A stretch of 64,000 nucleotides of DNA, taken from positions 62,001 to 126,000 of the forward strand of contig NZ_JAPFQA010000001.1 of NCBI RefSeq assembly GCF_027563465.1, read 5' to 3'. Shown here in pieces: positions 42,376-51,762 of the stretch. Every line of letters begins with the position of its first letter. Position 1 is the stretch's first letter. A program made the translations under genes and the position numbers. The notes under the pieces were generated by a model. The model saw only the letters and a list, made by a program, of their open reading frames with translations. It ran no database searches and was not told the DNA's origin. Source of the stretch: Mesorhizobium qingshengii (GTDB taxonomy: Bacteria > Pseudomonadota > Alphaproteobacteria > Rhizobiales > Rhizobiaceae).

Positions 42376-43707
42376 ATGGGCCGCGACCAAGCCAATCGAG
42401 TGCAAGGCGTGATGGCTGATCCGGCCACTCCCTTGTCGCTGGGCGAGATCGTCGAGAACGGACTTTGCATCGGCTGTGGGCTGTGCCCGTCGCTTGCCGG
42501 GCCCGGCGCGGTCGAGATGGTCATGACACCTGAAGGTCGCCTCCGTCCGCTTGTCCGGCAGACACTCGACCGGCCGACCCTGACGCGCATCAACGCCGTC
42601 TGCCCGGGAACGCGGATCGCCGGTCCGGATCAGGCGCAGACAAACACAGCGGCTGTGCAAGACACCGTCTGGGGACCCGCCGAACGGCTGGTCCTCGGCC
42701 ATGCCGTGGACCCCGATGTGCGGTTTCAGGCGTCGAGCGGTGGCGTGCTGACGGCACTCGGCCAGTTCTTGCTGGACTCCGACCGCGTCAGCTTTGTCTT
42801 GCACGTCGCCGCATCGCGGTCGGCGCCGATGCGCAGCGAGCAGCGCCTGAGCTTCGACGCGGCTTCAGTCCTCGAAGGCGCCGGGTCGCGCTACGGTCCG
42901 GTCGCGCCGCTGGCGGATTTCGGCGAGATCCTCGACCGTGGCCAACCCTTCGCGCTGATCGCCAAGCCTTGCGACATCACCGCCGTGCGCAACCTGGCGC
43001 GGCTCGATCCCCGTGTCGATGATTTGATGCGCTATGCCCTGGCCTTCGTCTGCGGCGGCGCTTCGGACCTGTCGAAATCGGAGCAGGTGCTGCAGCGCTT
43101 TGGTCTTGGCGAGGATGAACTCGCCCTGTTCCGCTATCGTGGCCACGGCAATCCCGGGCTCAACCGGGCCGAGACGAGGGATGGCCGCGCCTTCGAACTC
43201 ACCTACCGGCAGCTGTGGGAAGACGAGGACAAGTGGATGATCCAGCCGCGCTGCAAGATCTGCCCCGACGCGATCGGCCAGGTGGCCGACATCGTCGCTT
43301 CGGATGCCTGGCTGAATGGCGGGCCGGCGGTCGACGACGAAGCGCTCAACGGCATCATCGTGCGCACCCGGCGTGGGTTGGAGCTGTTCGATGCTGCCGT
43401 TGCCGCAGGCGCACTGGCGATCAAGCGCGAGACCAGCTTTGCCGAGCTCGGCGAACTGCAGTCGCATCAGGTGCGCAAGCGCCGTGCCGTGTGGGCGCGG
43501 CTGAAGGGCATCGAGATGGCGGGAAAACCGGTCCCTGCGGTGATCGATCTGGCCCTGGAGGACTGTGCGCTGCAGAATTCGCTGGCCGAAAATCTCGCCG
43601 AGGGTCGCGGCGCTCGCGACCGCGCCCGACGCGGACGCCTGGGGGAACCGCCTCCGGTGCCGCGCAGCGAAGCCGGTGCAGCCATGTTGAAGGATGGACT
43701 TATATGA
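42376..43707 (+). CDS. FrhB/FdhB-type coenzyme F420 hydrogenase beta-subunit-like Fe-S flavoprotein
   Basis: A 443-residue iron-sulfur flavoprotein of the FrhB family. The N-terminal cluster motif is CIGCGLCPS with a further Cys in NAVCPG; the flavin region includes ASSGGVLTALGQFLL and KPCDITAVRNLA; a second Cys motif CKICPDAIGQVADI follows. Rhizobia are not known for F420-dependent metabolism, so it probably uses FAD and another electron carrier. It is followed by an FAD amine oxidase with which it is translationally coupled (ATGA), suggesting electron transfer between the two (inference). ATG 42376 used; ATG 42412 possible. Confidence 0.82.
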   Translation: MGRDQANRVQGVMADPATPLSLGEIVENGLCIGCGLCPSLAGPGAVEMVMTPEGRLRPLVRQTLDRPTLTRINAVCPGTRIAGPDQAQTNTAAVQDTVWGPAERLVLGHAVDPDVRFQASSGGVLTALGQFLLDSDRVSFVLHVAASRSAPMRSEQRLSFDAASVLEGAGSRYGPVAPLADFGEILDRGQPFALIAKPCDITAVRNLARLDPRVDDLMRYALAFVCGGASDLSKSEQVLQRFGLGEDELALFRYRGHGNPGLNRAETRDGRAFELTYRQLWEDEDKWMIQPRCKICPDAIGQVADIVASDAWLNGGPAVDDEALNGIIVRTRRGLELFDAAVAAGALAIKRETSFAELGELQSHQVRKRRAVWARLKGIEMAGKPVPAVIDLALEDCALQNSLAENLAEGRGARDRARRGRLGEPPPVPRSEAGAAMLKDGLI

Positions 43708-44867
43708 GTGCCGCCGAGGAAACCGACGTAATCATCATTGGCGGCGGCATTGCCGGCGCCGGCGCCGCCTTTGAGATCTCCCGTTCGGCCAAGGTGGTCC
43801 TGCTCGAGCGGGAAAGCCATTGTGGCTACCACACCACCGGCCGCTCGGCGGCGAGTTTCACCGAAAATTACGGCAACGGCGTCATCCGCCGGATCGTGCT
43901 GGCAAGCCGGGCGTTCATGATGGGCCCGCCCACCGGCTTCTCCGACTATCCGCTGCTCAGCAAGCGCGGCATGATCACGGTGGCGCGCGACGACCAGCTC
44001 GACCTCTTGGCGCGGGATCTGGAGGCTGCCCAGGCCCTGGTTCCCTCGATCGTCGCCATGACGCCCGCCGAGGCGATCGCTCGTGTGCCGGTGCTGCGCG
44101 CCGATTATCTCGCCGGCGCTTACATTGAACCGCATTCGATGGATATCGACGTCAACGGCCTGCACCAGGGCTATCTGCGCGGTGCCCGCACGCGCGGCGC
44201 CCGCATCCTCACCAATGCCGGCGTCAAGGCGATTGGCCGGCAAGATGGCCAGTGGCGTGTCGAGACCCCGGCGGGAACGTTCCTTGCACCAACGCTCGTC
44301 AATGCCGCCGGCGCCTGGGGCGACGAGATCGCCGTCATGGCCGGCGTGCGCCCGATCGGCCTGCAGCCCAAGCGCCGTACCGCCTTCAACATTCCAGCAC
44401 CCGCCGGGGTCGACATCACCGACTGGCCGCTGGTCAACGATGTCGGTGCCGAATTCTATTTCAAGCCGGATGCGGGACAATTGTTCGTCTCGCCGGCGGA
44501 CGCGACGCCCTCAGTGCCGATGGATGCCTATGCCGAGGATATGGATGTCGCCAGCGGCGCCGAGCGCCTCGAAAAGGCGACGACGATCGAGGTGCAGCGC
44601 GTGTCGCGCTCATGGGCCGGGCTCAGGACCTTCGTCGCCGACGGATCGCCGGTCGTCGGGCCCGATGACGCGGTTCCGGATTTCATCTGGCTGGTCGGGC
44701 AGGGCGGCTACGGCATCAAGACCTCGCCAGCGCTGTCGCGCGTCTGCGCCAGCCTGATCGGCGGCGGCGGCCTTCCGGACGATGTCGCCAGGCAAGGCGT
44801 TGAGCTGTCGGATCTCACCCCGCAACGGCTGCGGGGTGCTGGCTTCCAGAAGGCTTCCGCGTCATGA
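43704..44867 (+). CDS. FAD-dependent amine oxidoreductase (DAO family)
   Basis: A 387-residue D-amino-acid-oxidase-fold enzyme. The FAD motif is VIIIGGGIAGAGAAFEIS, followed by HTTGRSAASFTENYGN, and the C-terminal GxGxG-like segment is LVGQGGYGIKTSPA. It resembles the glycine/D-amino-acid oxidase group with a FAD N-terminus of the DadA type. Likely oxidises a primary or secondary amine released by the carbamoylases. Overlaps its neighbours on both sides by 4 bases. Confidence 0.87.
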   Translation: MSAAEETDVIIIGGGIAGAGAAFEISRSAKVVLLERESHCGYHTTGRSAASFTENYGNGVIRRIVLASRAFMMGPPTGFSDYPLLSKRGMITVARDDQLDLLARDLEAAQALVPSIVAMTPAEAIARVPVLRADYLAGAYIEPHSMDIDVNGLHQGYLRGARTRGARILTNAGVKAIGRQDGQWRVETPAGTFLAPTLVNAAGAWGDEIAVMAGVRPIGLQPKRRTAFNIPAPAGVDITDWPLVNDVGAEFYFKPDAGQLFVSPADATPSVPMDAYAEDMDVASGAERLEKATTIEVQRVSRSWAGLRTFVADGSPVVGPDDAVPDFIWLVGQGGYGIKTSPALSRVCASLIGGGGLPDDVARQGVELSDLTPQRLRGAGFQKASAS

Positions 44868-46141
44868 CAACCGCCAGCCTGACGGCAGGCGGCAGGCTTG
44901 CCGGGAGCGTGCTGGAAAGACTTGCGAAAGCCACCACCGACGCACCGGGCATAACCCGCGTGTCCTACGGTCCCGGCGAGCGTTTTGCCCATCAACTGAT
45001 CCGCGAGGAAGCAGAAAAGCTCGGCGCCATGGCGCGTGTCGATGCCGCCGGCAATCTCTATTTGACGCTGAAAGGCCTCAACGCCGACCTGCCGGCAATC
45101 GTCATCGGCTCGCATCTTGACAGCGTGCCGCATGGCGGCAATTTCGATGGCGCCGCCGGTGTCGTGGCCGGGCTTGCGGTGATGGCCGAGTTTGTCACTC
45201 AGGGCACGCGCCCGTCACGCGATCTCATCTTGCTGGCGACGCGCGCCGAGGAAGCGGTGTGGTTCCCTCTGTCCTATCCGGGCAGCCAGGCTGCTCTCGG
45301 ACTGCTCGAACCGCAGGCGCTCGAAGCCAAACGATCCGATAGTGGCCGGACCCTGGCCGAGCATATGCTGGAGGAAGGCTTCGATCCCGACGCGGTCAGG
45401 CGCGGCGTTGTAGGCATCGAAGCCAACCGCATCGCGGCCTTCGTCGAAGTCCATATCGAGCAAGGCCCGCGCCTGGTGGCCGCCGGCGTGCCGGTTGGCA
45501 TCGTCACCGGGATTGCCGGCGGCTTTCGCCATGTCGATGCCGCGTGCCTCGGCACCTACGGCCATTCCGGCGCCGAGCCACGCTTTGCCCGCCATGACAG
45601 CGTGCTCGGCTTTGCCGATCTGGTCGTCGGTCTCGAAGCGGAGTGGGACGCGCTCGAGCGCGAGGGCCACGAGGCCACCATCACCTTTGGACGGGTGGAA
45701 TCTGATCCGAGCCAGCATGGCGGCAGCCGCGTGCTTGGCGAACTTCGCTTCACGCTCGATGTGCGCAGCGCCGACGCCGCCGTGCTGGAGCGGATCGAAG
45801 CGCGGCTTCATGCGCTCTTCGCCGAGGTCGGGGCCAGGCGTGGCGTCACTTTCGCTGCCGGGCCACGCTTCACCTGGGAGCCGGCGACCATGTCGCCGGC
45901 GCTGATCGCCGCGTTAGACCGTGCCGCCGGCGATTTGCAAATGCGTGTACCGCACGTTCCAAGCGGGGCCGGACACGACGCCGCAACCTTCGCCACGGCG
46001 AATATCCCGAGCGCCATGCTGTTCGTGCGCAACGAGAATGGCAGCCACAATCCGCATGAAAGCATGGACATCGCCGATCTCGACCAGGCGATCCGTCTGC
46101 TTTTCCGTCTCGTCACAGACTTCGACCGAGGACATCCATGA
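44864..46141 (+). CDS. M20-family Zn-dependent N-carbamoylase / allantoate amidohydrolase-like
   Basis: A 425-residue hydrolase of the hydantoinase/carbamoylase (AllC/HyuC) group. Metal ligands appear in IGSHLDSVPHGGNFDGA, the EE pair in ATRAEEAVWFP, and VHIEQGPRL; the dimerisation domain includes GTYGHSGAEPRF and the late His is in SGAGHDAATFA. It would hydrolyse an N-carbamoyl-L-amino acid, allantoate or ureidoglycine-like compound. The operon thus has two unrelated carbamoylases, which suggests two ureido bonds or two stereoisomers. ATGA overlap with the preceding gene. Confidence 0.9.
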   Translation: MTTASLTAGGRLAGSVLERLAKATTDAPGITRVSYGPGERFAHQLIREEAEKLGAMARVDAAGNLYLTLKGLNADLPAIVIGSHLDSVPHGGNFDGAAGVVAGLAVMAEFVTQGTRPSRDLILLATRAEEAVWFPLSYPGSQAALGLLEPQALEAKRSDSGRTLAEHMLEEGFDPDAVRRGVVGIEANRIAAFVEVHIEQGPRLVAAGVPVGIVTGIAGGFRHVDAACLGTYGHSGAEPRFARHDSVLGFADLVVGLEAEWDALEREGHEATITFGRVESDPSQHGGSRVLGELRFTLDVRSADAAVLERIEARLHALFAEVGARRGVTFAAGPRFTWEPATMSPALIAALDRAAGDLQMRVPHVPSGAGHDAATFATANIPSAMLFVRNENGSHNPHESMDIADLDQAIRLLFRLVTDFDRGHP

Positions 46142-46803
46142 ATCCAGCCAAATCGGCTCTGCTCGCCATCGATCTGCAGAACGAATACCGCTCCGGCGCT
46201 GCCTGGCCGGTTGTCGGCTATGACGCGGTGCTCGCCAACGCCGCCCGCTTGATCGCCGCGGCACGCGCGGCAGGCATGCCCGTCATCCACGCCCAGGCCT
46301 GGGTCAAGCCGGAGGAACGCCAGGGCTACGCAAGGCAGGAGGAGATCCTGACCGAGGAATTCCGCTCGGCCGTGGCGGGCAGCGCCGGCGCAGATATCTG
46401 CGCCGAGGTGGCGCCGAAAGCCGGCGACATCGTCATCCACAAGCACTGGCCGAGCGTCTTCCGCAGGACGGATCTTGCGCAACGTCTTGCCTCACTCAAG
46501 GTCGAAAACCTGATGGTGACCGGCGTGCTCACCGACAGCTGCGTGACCGAGAGTGTCTTCGATGCGGTCTATCAGGGGTTCAGGGTCTGGCTGGTCAAGG
46601 ATGCCTGTGGCAGCATGACCGAGGCGATGCACCGCACCGGCATGCTCGACATGGCGAACCGCCTTTACGGCGGCGGCATCCTGCGCGTGCCCGAGGCGCT
46701 GAAGGCGCTTGCCGGACAGCCCTTCGACGGCTGGCGCTGCACAAGGCCGGTGGAGTTCGCCTACACGCTGGAAACCGTCGACCGGCTCTACGAAGCGCTG
46801 TGA
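46138..46803 (+). CDS. Isochorismatase-like cysteine hydrolase
   Basis: A 221-residue amidase-fold protein with the catalytic triad Asp12 (LAIDLQNEY), Lys102 (VIHKHWPSVF) and Cys135 (LTDSCVTESVFDA). The family includes N-carbamoylsarcosine amidohydrolase and ureidoacrylate hydrolase, which fits the ureido theme and a nearby sarcosine-oxidase-like complex. It is the last gene of the plus operon, ATGA-coupled to the M20 hydrolase, and overlaps the end of the convergent D-aminoacylase by 16 bases. Confidence 0.88.
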   Translation: MNPAKSALLAIDLQNEYRSGAAWPVVGYDAVLANAARLIAAARAAGMPVIHAQAWVKPEERQGYARQEEILTEEFRSAVAGSAGADICAEVAPKAGDIVIHKHWPSVFRRTDLAQRLASLKVENLMVTGVLTDSCVTESVFDAVYQGFRVWLVKDACGSMTEAMHRTGMLDMANRLYGGGILRVPEALKALAGQPFDGWRCTRPVEFAYTLETVDRLYEAL

Positions 46804-48278
46804 TCAGCACCGCAACTGCACGCGCCCTTGATGATTTTGGGTGACGCGGACGGCTTGAGAACCGTGCCCGGCAGTGGGCCGGTCGCCTTGCCATCGCGCC
46901 AGACGGATATGCCGTTGACGAAAACATGCTCGATACCGGCGGCGGGCTGACGCGGCTCCTCGAAGGTAGCGGTGTCGATGATCGTCGCGGGGTCGAAGAT
47001 GACGAGATCGGCGAAATTACCTTCTGCCAATACGCCGCGCCGATCGATGCCGAACTCCCGCGCCGGCAGGCCTGTCATGCGATGCACGGCCTCTTCCAGG
47101 CTGAACAGCCCGACGTCGCGGGCATAGTGGCCGAGCACGCGCGCAAAAGTGCCCCACAGGCGCGGGTGTGGATGAATGTCGTGCGGCAGGCCATCGGAGC
47201 CGATCATGGTGCGCGGATGTGCGATGATGTTCCGCACATCCGTCTCGTCGAGCTGGAAATAGACGGCACCCGCCGGCAGCAATCGCTGGCCTGCCTCGCG
47301 CTCGCTGCAATTCCATTCACGCGCGATGTCGCTCAGCTCGCGCCTTGCCATTTCCGGATGCGGGTCGGACCAGGTGATGAGGATCTTCAAGCCCGTATCG
47401 CAGCGCTCCAGCCGCAGCACGGTCGAGCTCGCGGCATAGGGATAGACGTCCATGCCGATGTCCATCGTCTCGCGCGCCCGGTCGATCCGTTTGAGCGAAG
47501 GGCCGCTTTTGCCGAAATTCGCGCGGCCCGTGCATTGGTGGTGCGAGATGAACAGCTTGCCGCCGGCATGGCCGGCGATGTCGATGGCTTCCTCGATCGC
47601 CTCGTCCATCGTCTCGAAATAGTTGCGCGTATGGGTGACATAAGGCCCGCCAAGACGTGCCGCCGTTGCCGCGAGCGCCTTGACCTCCTCGGTCGATGAG
47701 TTGACCGCCGGCGGATAGTCGAGGCCGGTGCTGAGCCCGAACGCGCCCTCGGCCATCGCCTGCTCCACCGCTTCCTGCATCAGGATCGTCTCTGCGCCAT
47801 TTGCAGGGCGGTCGGTGACCGGCATGACGCGCTGGCGCAAGGTGGTGTGGCCGACGAGCAGCGCCGCATTGGTGGCGATGCCGTGCTGCCGGAGCTCGGC
47901 GACATAGTCGGCAAAGCGGTCGAAGCGGAAATTCTCCTGGCCGCCGACCAGCGTGAAGGGCGGCGGCGGTGTCCTGTCGAGAAGGAGAGGCGCGAGGCTG
48001 ACGCCGCAATTGCCGGCGATCACCGTCGTCACGCCCTGGCTGATCTTCGGGTCCATGCCGCGCGGTGCCAAGAGCGCGCCGTCGTCGTGGGTATGGACGT
48101 CGATGAAGCCCGGCGCCACGATCTTGCCTGCAGCGTCGATCTCTAGCGCGCCGCGCGTGTCATCCAGCCTGCCGATGGCGGCGATCCTGTCGCCGGCAAC
48201 CGCAAGATCGGCCTCGAAACGCGCCGAACCGTCACCTGAGATCAACGTCGCGTGGCGGATGACGAGATCGTATGGCAT
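46788..48278 (-). CDS. N-acyl-D-amino-acid deacylase-like amidohydrolase
   Basis: A 496-residue amidohydrolase of the D-aminoacylase group. Metal ligands: His-x-His in FIDVHTHDDG, the bridging Cys of this group in GNCGVSLAP, the His motifs in THTRNYFETMDEAI and ISHHQCTGRANFGKS and the catalytic Asp in TMIGSDGLP. It would remove an acyl or carbamoyl group from a D-amino acid. Last of the nine-gene minus operon; the C-terminus carries a Cys pair (ACSCGADHS). The two convergent operons end in overlap, with no room for a terminator between them. Confidence 0.88.
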   Translation of the reverse strand: MPYDLVIRHATLISGDGSARFEADLAVAGDRIAAIGRLDDTRGALEIDAAGKIVAPGFIDVHTHDDGALLAPRGMDPKISQGVTTVIAGNCGVSLAPLLLDRTPPPPFTLVGGQENFRFDRFADYVAELRQHGIATNAALLVGHTTLRQRVMPVTDRPANGAETILMQEAVEQAMAEGAFGLSTGLDYPPAVNSSTEEVKALAATAARLGGPYVTHTRNYFETMDEAIEEAIDIAGHAGGKLFISHHQCTGRANFGKSGPSLKRIDRARETMDIGMDVYPYAASSTVLRLERCDTGLKILITWSDPHPEMARRELSDIAREWNCSEREAGQRLLPAGAVYFQLDETDVRNIIAHPRTMIGSDGLPHDIHPHPRLWGTFARVLGHYARDVGLFSLEEAVHRMTGLPAREFGIDRRGVLAEGNFADLVIFDPATIIDTATFEEPRQPAAGIEHVFVNGISVWRDGKATGPLPGTVLKPSASPKIIKGACSCGADHSAS

Positions 48279-48311
48279 CAGGCATTTCCTCTTTGCGGCA
48301 GGTCCAGGCCG

Positions 48312-49853
48312 TCAGCCTTCCGGATCAGCGGCGATTTCCTCGCGGCGGCGCGCGACATAGGCGTCGAGCTCCTCGCGGACCGAGGCGTCCATGACTGGCT
48401 CCTCGTAGTCATGCAGCGCCTGCTGCCAAAGCTCGGTGGCGCGTTCGAGCGCATCCTTGCCGCCGGCTTCCTGCCAGGCGCCATGGTTCTGCCAGTTGGA
48501 CAGCATCGGCTGGTAGAAGGCGCTGGTGTAGCGCGACATGGTGTGCTCGGCGCCGAAGAAATGGCCGCCGGCCGGCACCGACTTGATCGCTTCGAAACCG
48601 AGATCGTCCTCCTGGAACGGCAGCGGCCGCAGGAACTCCATCATGTTCTGCAGGATCTCGACATCGAGGACGAGCTTCTCGTAGGAAGCGGTCAGCCCGC
48701 CCTCCAGCCAGCCCGCCGCATGGTAGATCAGATTGGCGCCGCCGAGCACCGCGCCCCAGGTCGCCATCTCGGTTTCGTAGGCGGCCTGCAGGTCGACCAC
48801 GTTCGACGCATTGGCGTTGGAGGTGCGATAGGGCAAATGATAGCGCCGCGCCAGCTGGCCTGCGATGATGTTGGCCTTGGCGTTCTCCGGCGTGCCGAAG
48901 GCCGGCGCGCCCGATTTCATGTCGACGTTGGAGGTGAAGGCGCCGTACATCACTGGCGTGCCCGGGTTGACGAGTTGCGTCAGCACCACGCCGAACAGCG
49001 CTTCGGCATTCTGCTGGCAAAGTGCCGCCGCCAGCGTGACCGGCGTCATCGCGCCCATCAGCGTGAAGGGGGTGACCGTCACCGGCTGGCCGTGCTCGGC
49101 CATCGCGATCAGGCCCTCGGCCATGGCATCGTCGAACAGGCGCGGCGAGTTGATCGATATGATGGTCGTCACGCCCGGCGAGGCGCGCATTTCCTCGACG
49201 CTGATGCCGCGTGCGATCGCCATCATGTTGATGCCGTCCATGGCTCTTTGCCGGCCGATTGCCGTGCAATGGAAGCTGAGATCGCTGAGCGTCAGATTGG
49301 CGTAATAGGTGTCGAGATGGCGCGAATTGGCCGGCAGCTCCATCGGCGCCACCACCTGGTTGCCGATGATGTGGATGGCGTTGAAGTGGTGCGCCAGCCG
49401 GATGAAGTTTTGGTAGTCGGCAAGATTGCCCTGGCGGCGGCCATTGATGCGGTCATGCACGTTGGGCGGGCCGGCTACCAGCCCGAAGACCAGCGAGTTG
49501 CCGCCAAGATGCACCTGCTTGCCGGGATTGCGGCTGGTCAGCGTGAAGGAAGATGGAACCGTTCGCAGCGCTTCGGTCACCAGGCTTTCGTCGATGCGGA
49601 TGGTCTTGCTCTCGCGGTCGACAATGGCGCCCGCGGCGGCGAACAGGTCCATCACCCGCTCGCTCATGACGCGGATGCCGAGTTCCGACAGGATGCGCAT
49701 CGACGTGTCGTGCAGCCGCTCCATCCGCTCCTCGTCGAGGAGTTGCATGGGCGGATAGGGGTTCTCCACGTGCTGCCAGGGCAGTTGCGCGATGCCGCCG
49801 CCGCCGCGTCCGACCTTCGCCCTGCGGCCACCGCCGCGCCTGTCCTGTGTCAT
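48312..49853 (-). CDS. Trimethylamine methyltransferase (MttB) family protein, non-pyrrolysine
   Basis: A 513-residue MttB-superfamily protein. Family members demethylate quaternary or tertiary amines (trimethylamine, glycine betaine, proline betaine) onto a corrinoid protein. The sequence contains TIISINSPRLFDDAMAEGL, PFTLMGAMTPVTLAAAL and FGVVLTQLVNPGTPVMYG, typical of the family, and no in-frame amber codon, so it is of the non-pyrrolysine MtgB-like type. No corrinoid protein or reactivase is in the window. It lies 21 bases after the 2-hydroxyacid dehydrogenase gene. A betaine or N-methyl compound as substrate fits the neighbouring sarcosine-oxidase-like genes. Confidence 0.88.
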   Translation of the reverse strand: MTQDRRGGGRRAKVGRGGGGIAQLPWQHVENPYPPMQLLDEERMERLHDTSMRILSELGIRVMSERVMDLFAAAGAIVDRESKTIRIDESLVTEALRTVPSSFTLTSRNPGKQVHLGGNSLVFGLVAGPPNVHDRINGRRQGNLADYQNFIRLAHHFNAIHIIGNQVVAPMELPANSRHLDTYYANLTLSDLSFHCTAIGRQRAMDGINMMAIARGISVEEMRASPGVTTIISINSPRLFDDAMAEGLIAMAEHGQPVTVTPFTLMGAMTPVTLAAALCQQNAEALFGVVLTQLVNPGTPVMYGAFTSNVDMKSGAPAFGTPENAKANIIAGQLARRYHLPYRTSNANASNVVDLQAAYETEMATWGAVLGGANLIYHAAGWLEGGLTASYEKLVLDVEILQNMMEFLRPLPFQEDDLGFEAIKSVPAGGHFFGAEHTMSRYTSAFYQPMLSNWQNHGAWQEAGGKDALERATELWQQALHDYEEPVMDASVREELDAYVARRREEIAADPEG

Positions 49854-49874
49854 GAGATTGCTTTCCTCTCGGCT

Positions 49875-50843
49875 TCAGTAACCGCGTTCCGGACTGACGA
49901 CGTTTTCAAGCGGCGCGCCGCTGCGGTAGCGCTTCAGATTGTCGGCGAACATGCGCACCGACTTGATGTCCCAGCCGTCGTAGACCGCCGCGCAATGCGG
50001 GGTGATGGCGACGTTGTCGTAGCCCCATAGAGGATGGTCCGCCGGCAGCGGCTCGGTCGCGAAGACATCCAGCGCCGCGCCCTTGATCTGCTTGCCGTCA
50101 AGGGCCGCGAGCAGCGCCGCCTCGTCGACGACGCCGCCGCGCGAGATGTCGATGAGCACGGCGGAACGCTTCATCGCGGCGAAGGCGGCCGTGCCGAGCA
50201 GACCGCGCGTGCTGGACAGCAGCGGGACGCAGCAGACGATGAAATCGGCGCGCCCAAGCAAGGGCAGCAGGGCATCCGGCCCATGCACCTCGTCGAGGCA
50301 AGGCATGGGTTTCGGCCGCGCACGGATGCCAAGCGTGCGCATGCCCATCGCCTGTGCGCGGCTGGCGACGGCTGTCCCCGTCTTGCCAAGGCCAATGATG
50401 AGAACCGTCCTGCCTTCGATCGGCTCGACGCGGCCACCGCCCCAGACGCGTGCCTGCTGGCGGCGTTCGAAACCGCGCAGATCGAGCGAGAAGGACAGCA
50501 TGGCGCCGAGCACGTATTCCGCCAGCATGCCGGCGGCGACGCCTGCCGCATTCGTCACCGTGAGCCGTTCCGGGTTCCAATGTCCGAGATGATCGGTGCC
50601 GGAGCCGCCGACCGATACCCATTTCACGGTCGGGCTTTCGACCAAGGCCTGGCGCGGATATCGCGGCGTGCCGTCGAAGCGGACGGAGTAAACCACTTCC
50701 GCCGCCACGCGCCCGATCAGCTCGGGCAGGGCGGCATAGCTGTCGCAGCCATGGACGGTCAGATCCGGATGTGTCTCCCTGAGCACGGCCAGCGCCGCTG
50801 CCGGCCGGTCGGTGTGCAGGATGACGGATGGATCGGCCGACAT
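49875..50843 (-). CDS. D-isomer-specific 2-hydroxyacid dehydrogenase
   Basis: A 322-residue NAD(P)-dependent dehydrogenase. The Rossmann motif is IIGLGKTGTAV; catalytic Arg is in LIDISRGGVVDEAAL, Glu in LDVFATEPLP and His in AITPHCAAVYDG. It would interconvert a 2-keto acid and its D-hydroxy acid, or reduce glyoxylate. ATG 50843 lies 10 bases after the DapA-like gene; the longer frame to 50933 overlaps that gene. Confidence 0.88.
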   Translation of the reverse strand: MSADPSVILHTDRPAAALAVLRETHPDLTVHGCDSYAALPELIGRVAAEVVYSVRFDGTPRYPRQALVESPTVKWVSVGGSGTDHLGHWNPERLTVTNAAGVAAGMLAEYVLGAMLSFSLDLRGFERRQQARVWGGGRVEPIEGRTVLIIGLGKTGTAVASRAQAMGMRTLGIRARPKPMPCLDEVHGPDALLPLLGRADFIVCCVPLLSSTRGLLGTAAFAAMKRSAVLIDISRGGVVDEAALLAALDGKQIKGAALDVFATEPLPADHPLWGYDNVAITPHCAAVYDGWDIKSVRMFADNLKRYRSGAPLENVVSPERGY

Positions 50844-50853
50844 GATGCCGCTC

Positions 50854-51762
50854 TCAGCTCCGGCCAATGTGGTCGGCCGAAGGACCGAGCGCGGCAAGCA
50901 GCTTCTCGCCGCTTTCGAGCGTTGCATTCTCATGCGGCGCTCGCAGGTTCAGCCAGCGCTTGTCGCCGGACCGCACCGCCAGCACGGCTTTCATCGCCGG
51001 GATGAGACCGGCATCCTGGATGATCTTGCGGAACGCCTTGACCGTCGCGTCCGCCTCGGCAACGTCCTCTCCGGCCATCGTACGATCGTAGAGGGCCCGG
51101 ATGGCCGCGGCATTGAGGTTGACGGTCGCCGAGATGCAACCCGCCGCGCCGCTCGAAAGACCCTTGGTCAGCTGCGCTTCCGAGCTCGGGAAGACCGCGA
51201 CCCTGGGCGCCGCGGCAATCACTGCCGCCGTGTTGTTCCAGTCGCCGGCGCTGTCCTTGTAAGCCACTACGGTGTCGGGAAACGCCTCGTTCAGCCGGGC
51301 GGTCAAGGCCGGGCTCACCGGCACGCCGGAATTTTGCGGGATGTGGTAGAGGATCATCTTCATGGCCGGGTTCGCCACCCGCTCGATCAGTTCGCGGTAG
51401 TAGCGGGCCTGGCCGTTGTCGCCGACAGCGGTGTAGAAGAACGACGGCAGCACCATCACTCCAGCGCAGCCGAGCCCGACCGCATGGGTCGACAGCTCGA
51501 CGGTTTCGGGGAGCGCGGTGACGCCGGTTCCGGGCATCAGCCGGCTGGGCGAAATGCCGGCCTCGACCAGCCACTCCAGCGCCTGCATGCGCTCGCGCAG
51601 CGAGATTGACAGCGCCTCGCCGGTGGTGCCGAACGGCGACAGGAAATGCGCCCCCTGGTCCAGCACCCATTTGGCGTGGGATACCCAGAGGTCGCGTGCG
51701 ATGCGGCCGTCGTCTTCGAACGGCGTCAGGATCGGTGCGATGGTTCCTTGCGGGCGGGTCAT
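50854..51762 (-). CDS. DapA-family aldolase/lyase
   Basis: A 302-residue TIM-barrel class I aldolase of the dihydrodipicolinate synthase/N-acetylneuraminate lyase family. The Schiff-base lysine is in VVAYKDSAGD, the tyrosine in LYHIPQNSG, and TPFEDDGRI and SPFGTTGEALSIS form the N-terminal part. As DapA itself is a housekeeping enzyme, this operon copy likely cleaves or dehydrates a pathway keto acid. Its ATG overlaps the end of the SoxG-like gene. Confidence 0.87.
   Translation of the reverse strand: MTRPQGTIAPILTPFEDDGRIARDLWVSHAKWVLDQGAHFLSPFGTTGEALSISLRERMQALEWLVEAGISPSRLMPGTGVTALPETVELSTHAVGLGCAGVMVLPSFFYTAVGDNGQARYYRELIERVANPAMKMILYHIPQNSGVPVSPALTARLNEAFPDTVVAYKDSAGDWNNTAAVIAAAPRVAVFPSSEAQLTKGLSSGAAGCISATVNLNAAAIRALYDRTMAGEDVAEADATVKAFRKIIQDAGLIPAMKAVLAVRSGDKRWLNLRAPHENATLESGEKLLAALGPSADHIGRS

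Noticed and set aside
48312..49853. Pyrrolysine-containing MttB
   Set aside because: The frame has no internal TAG; the protein is of the non-pyrrolysine type.
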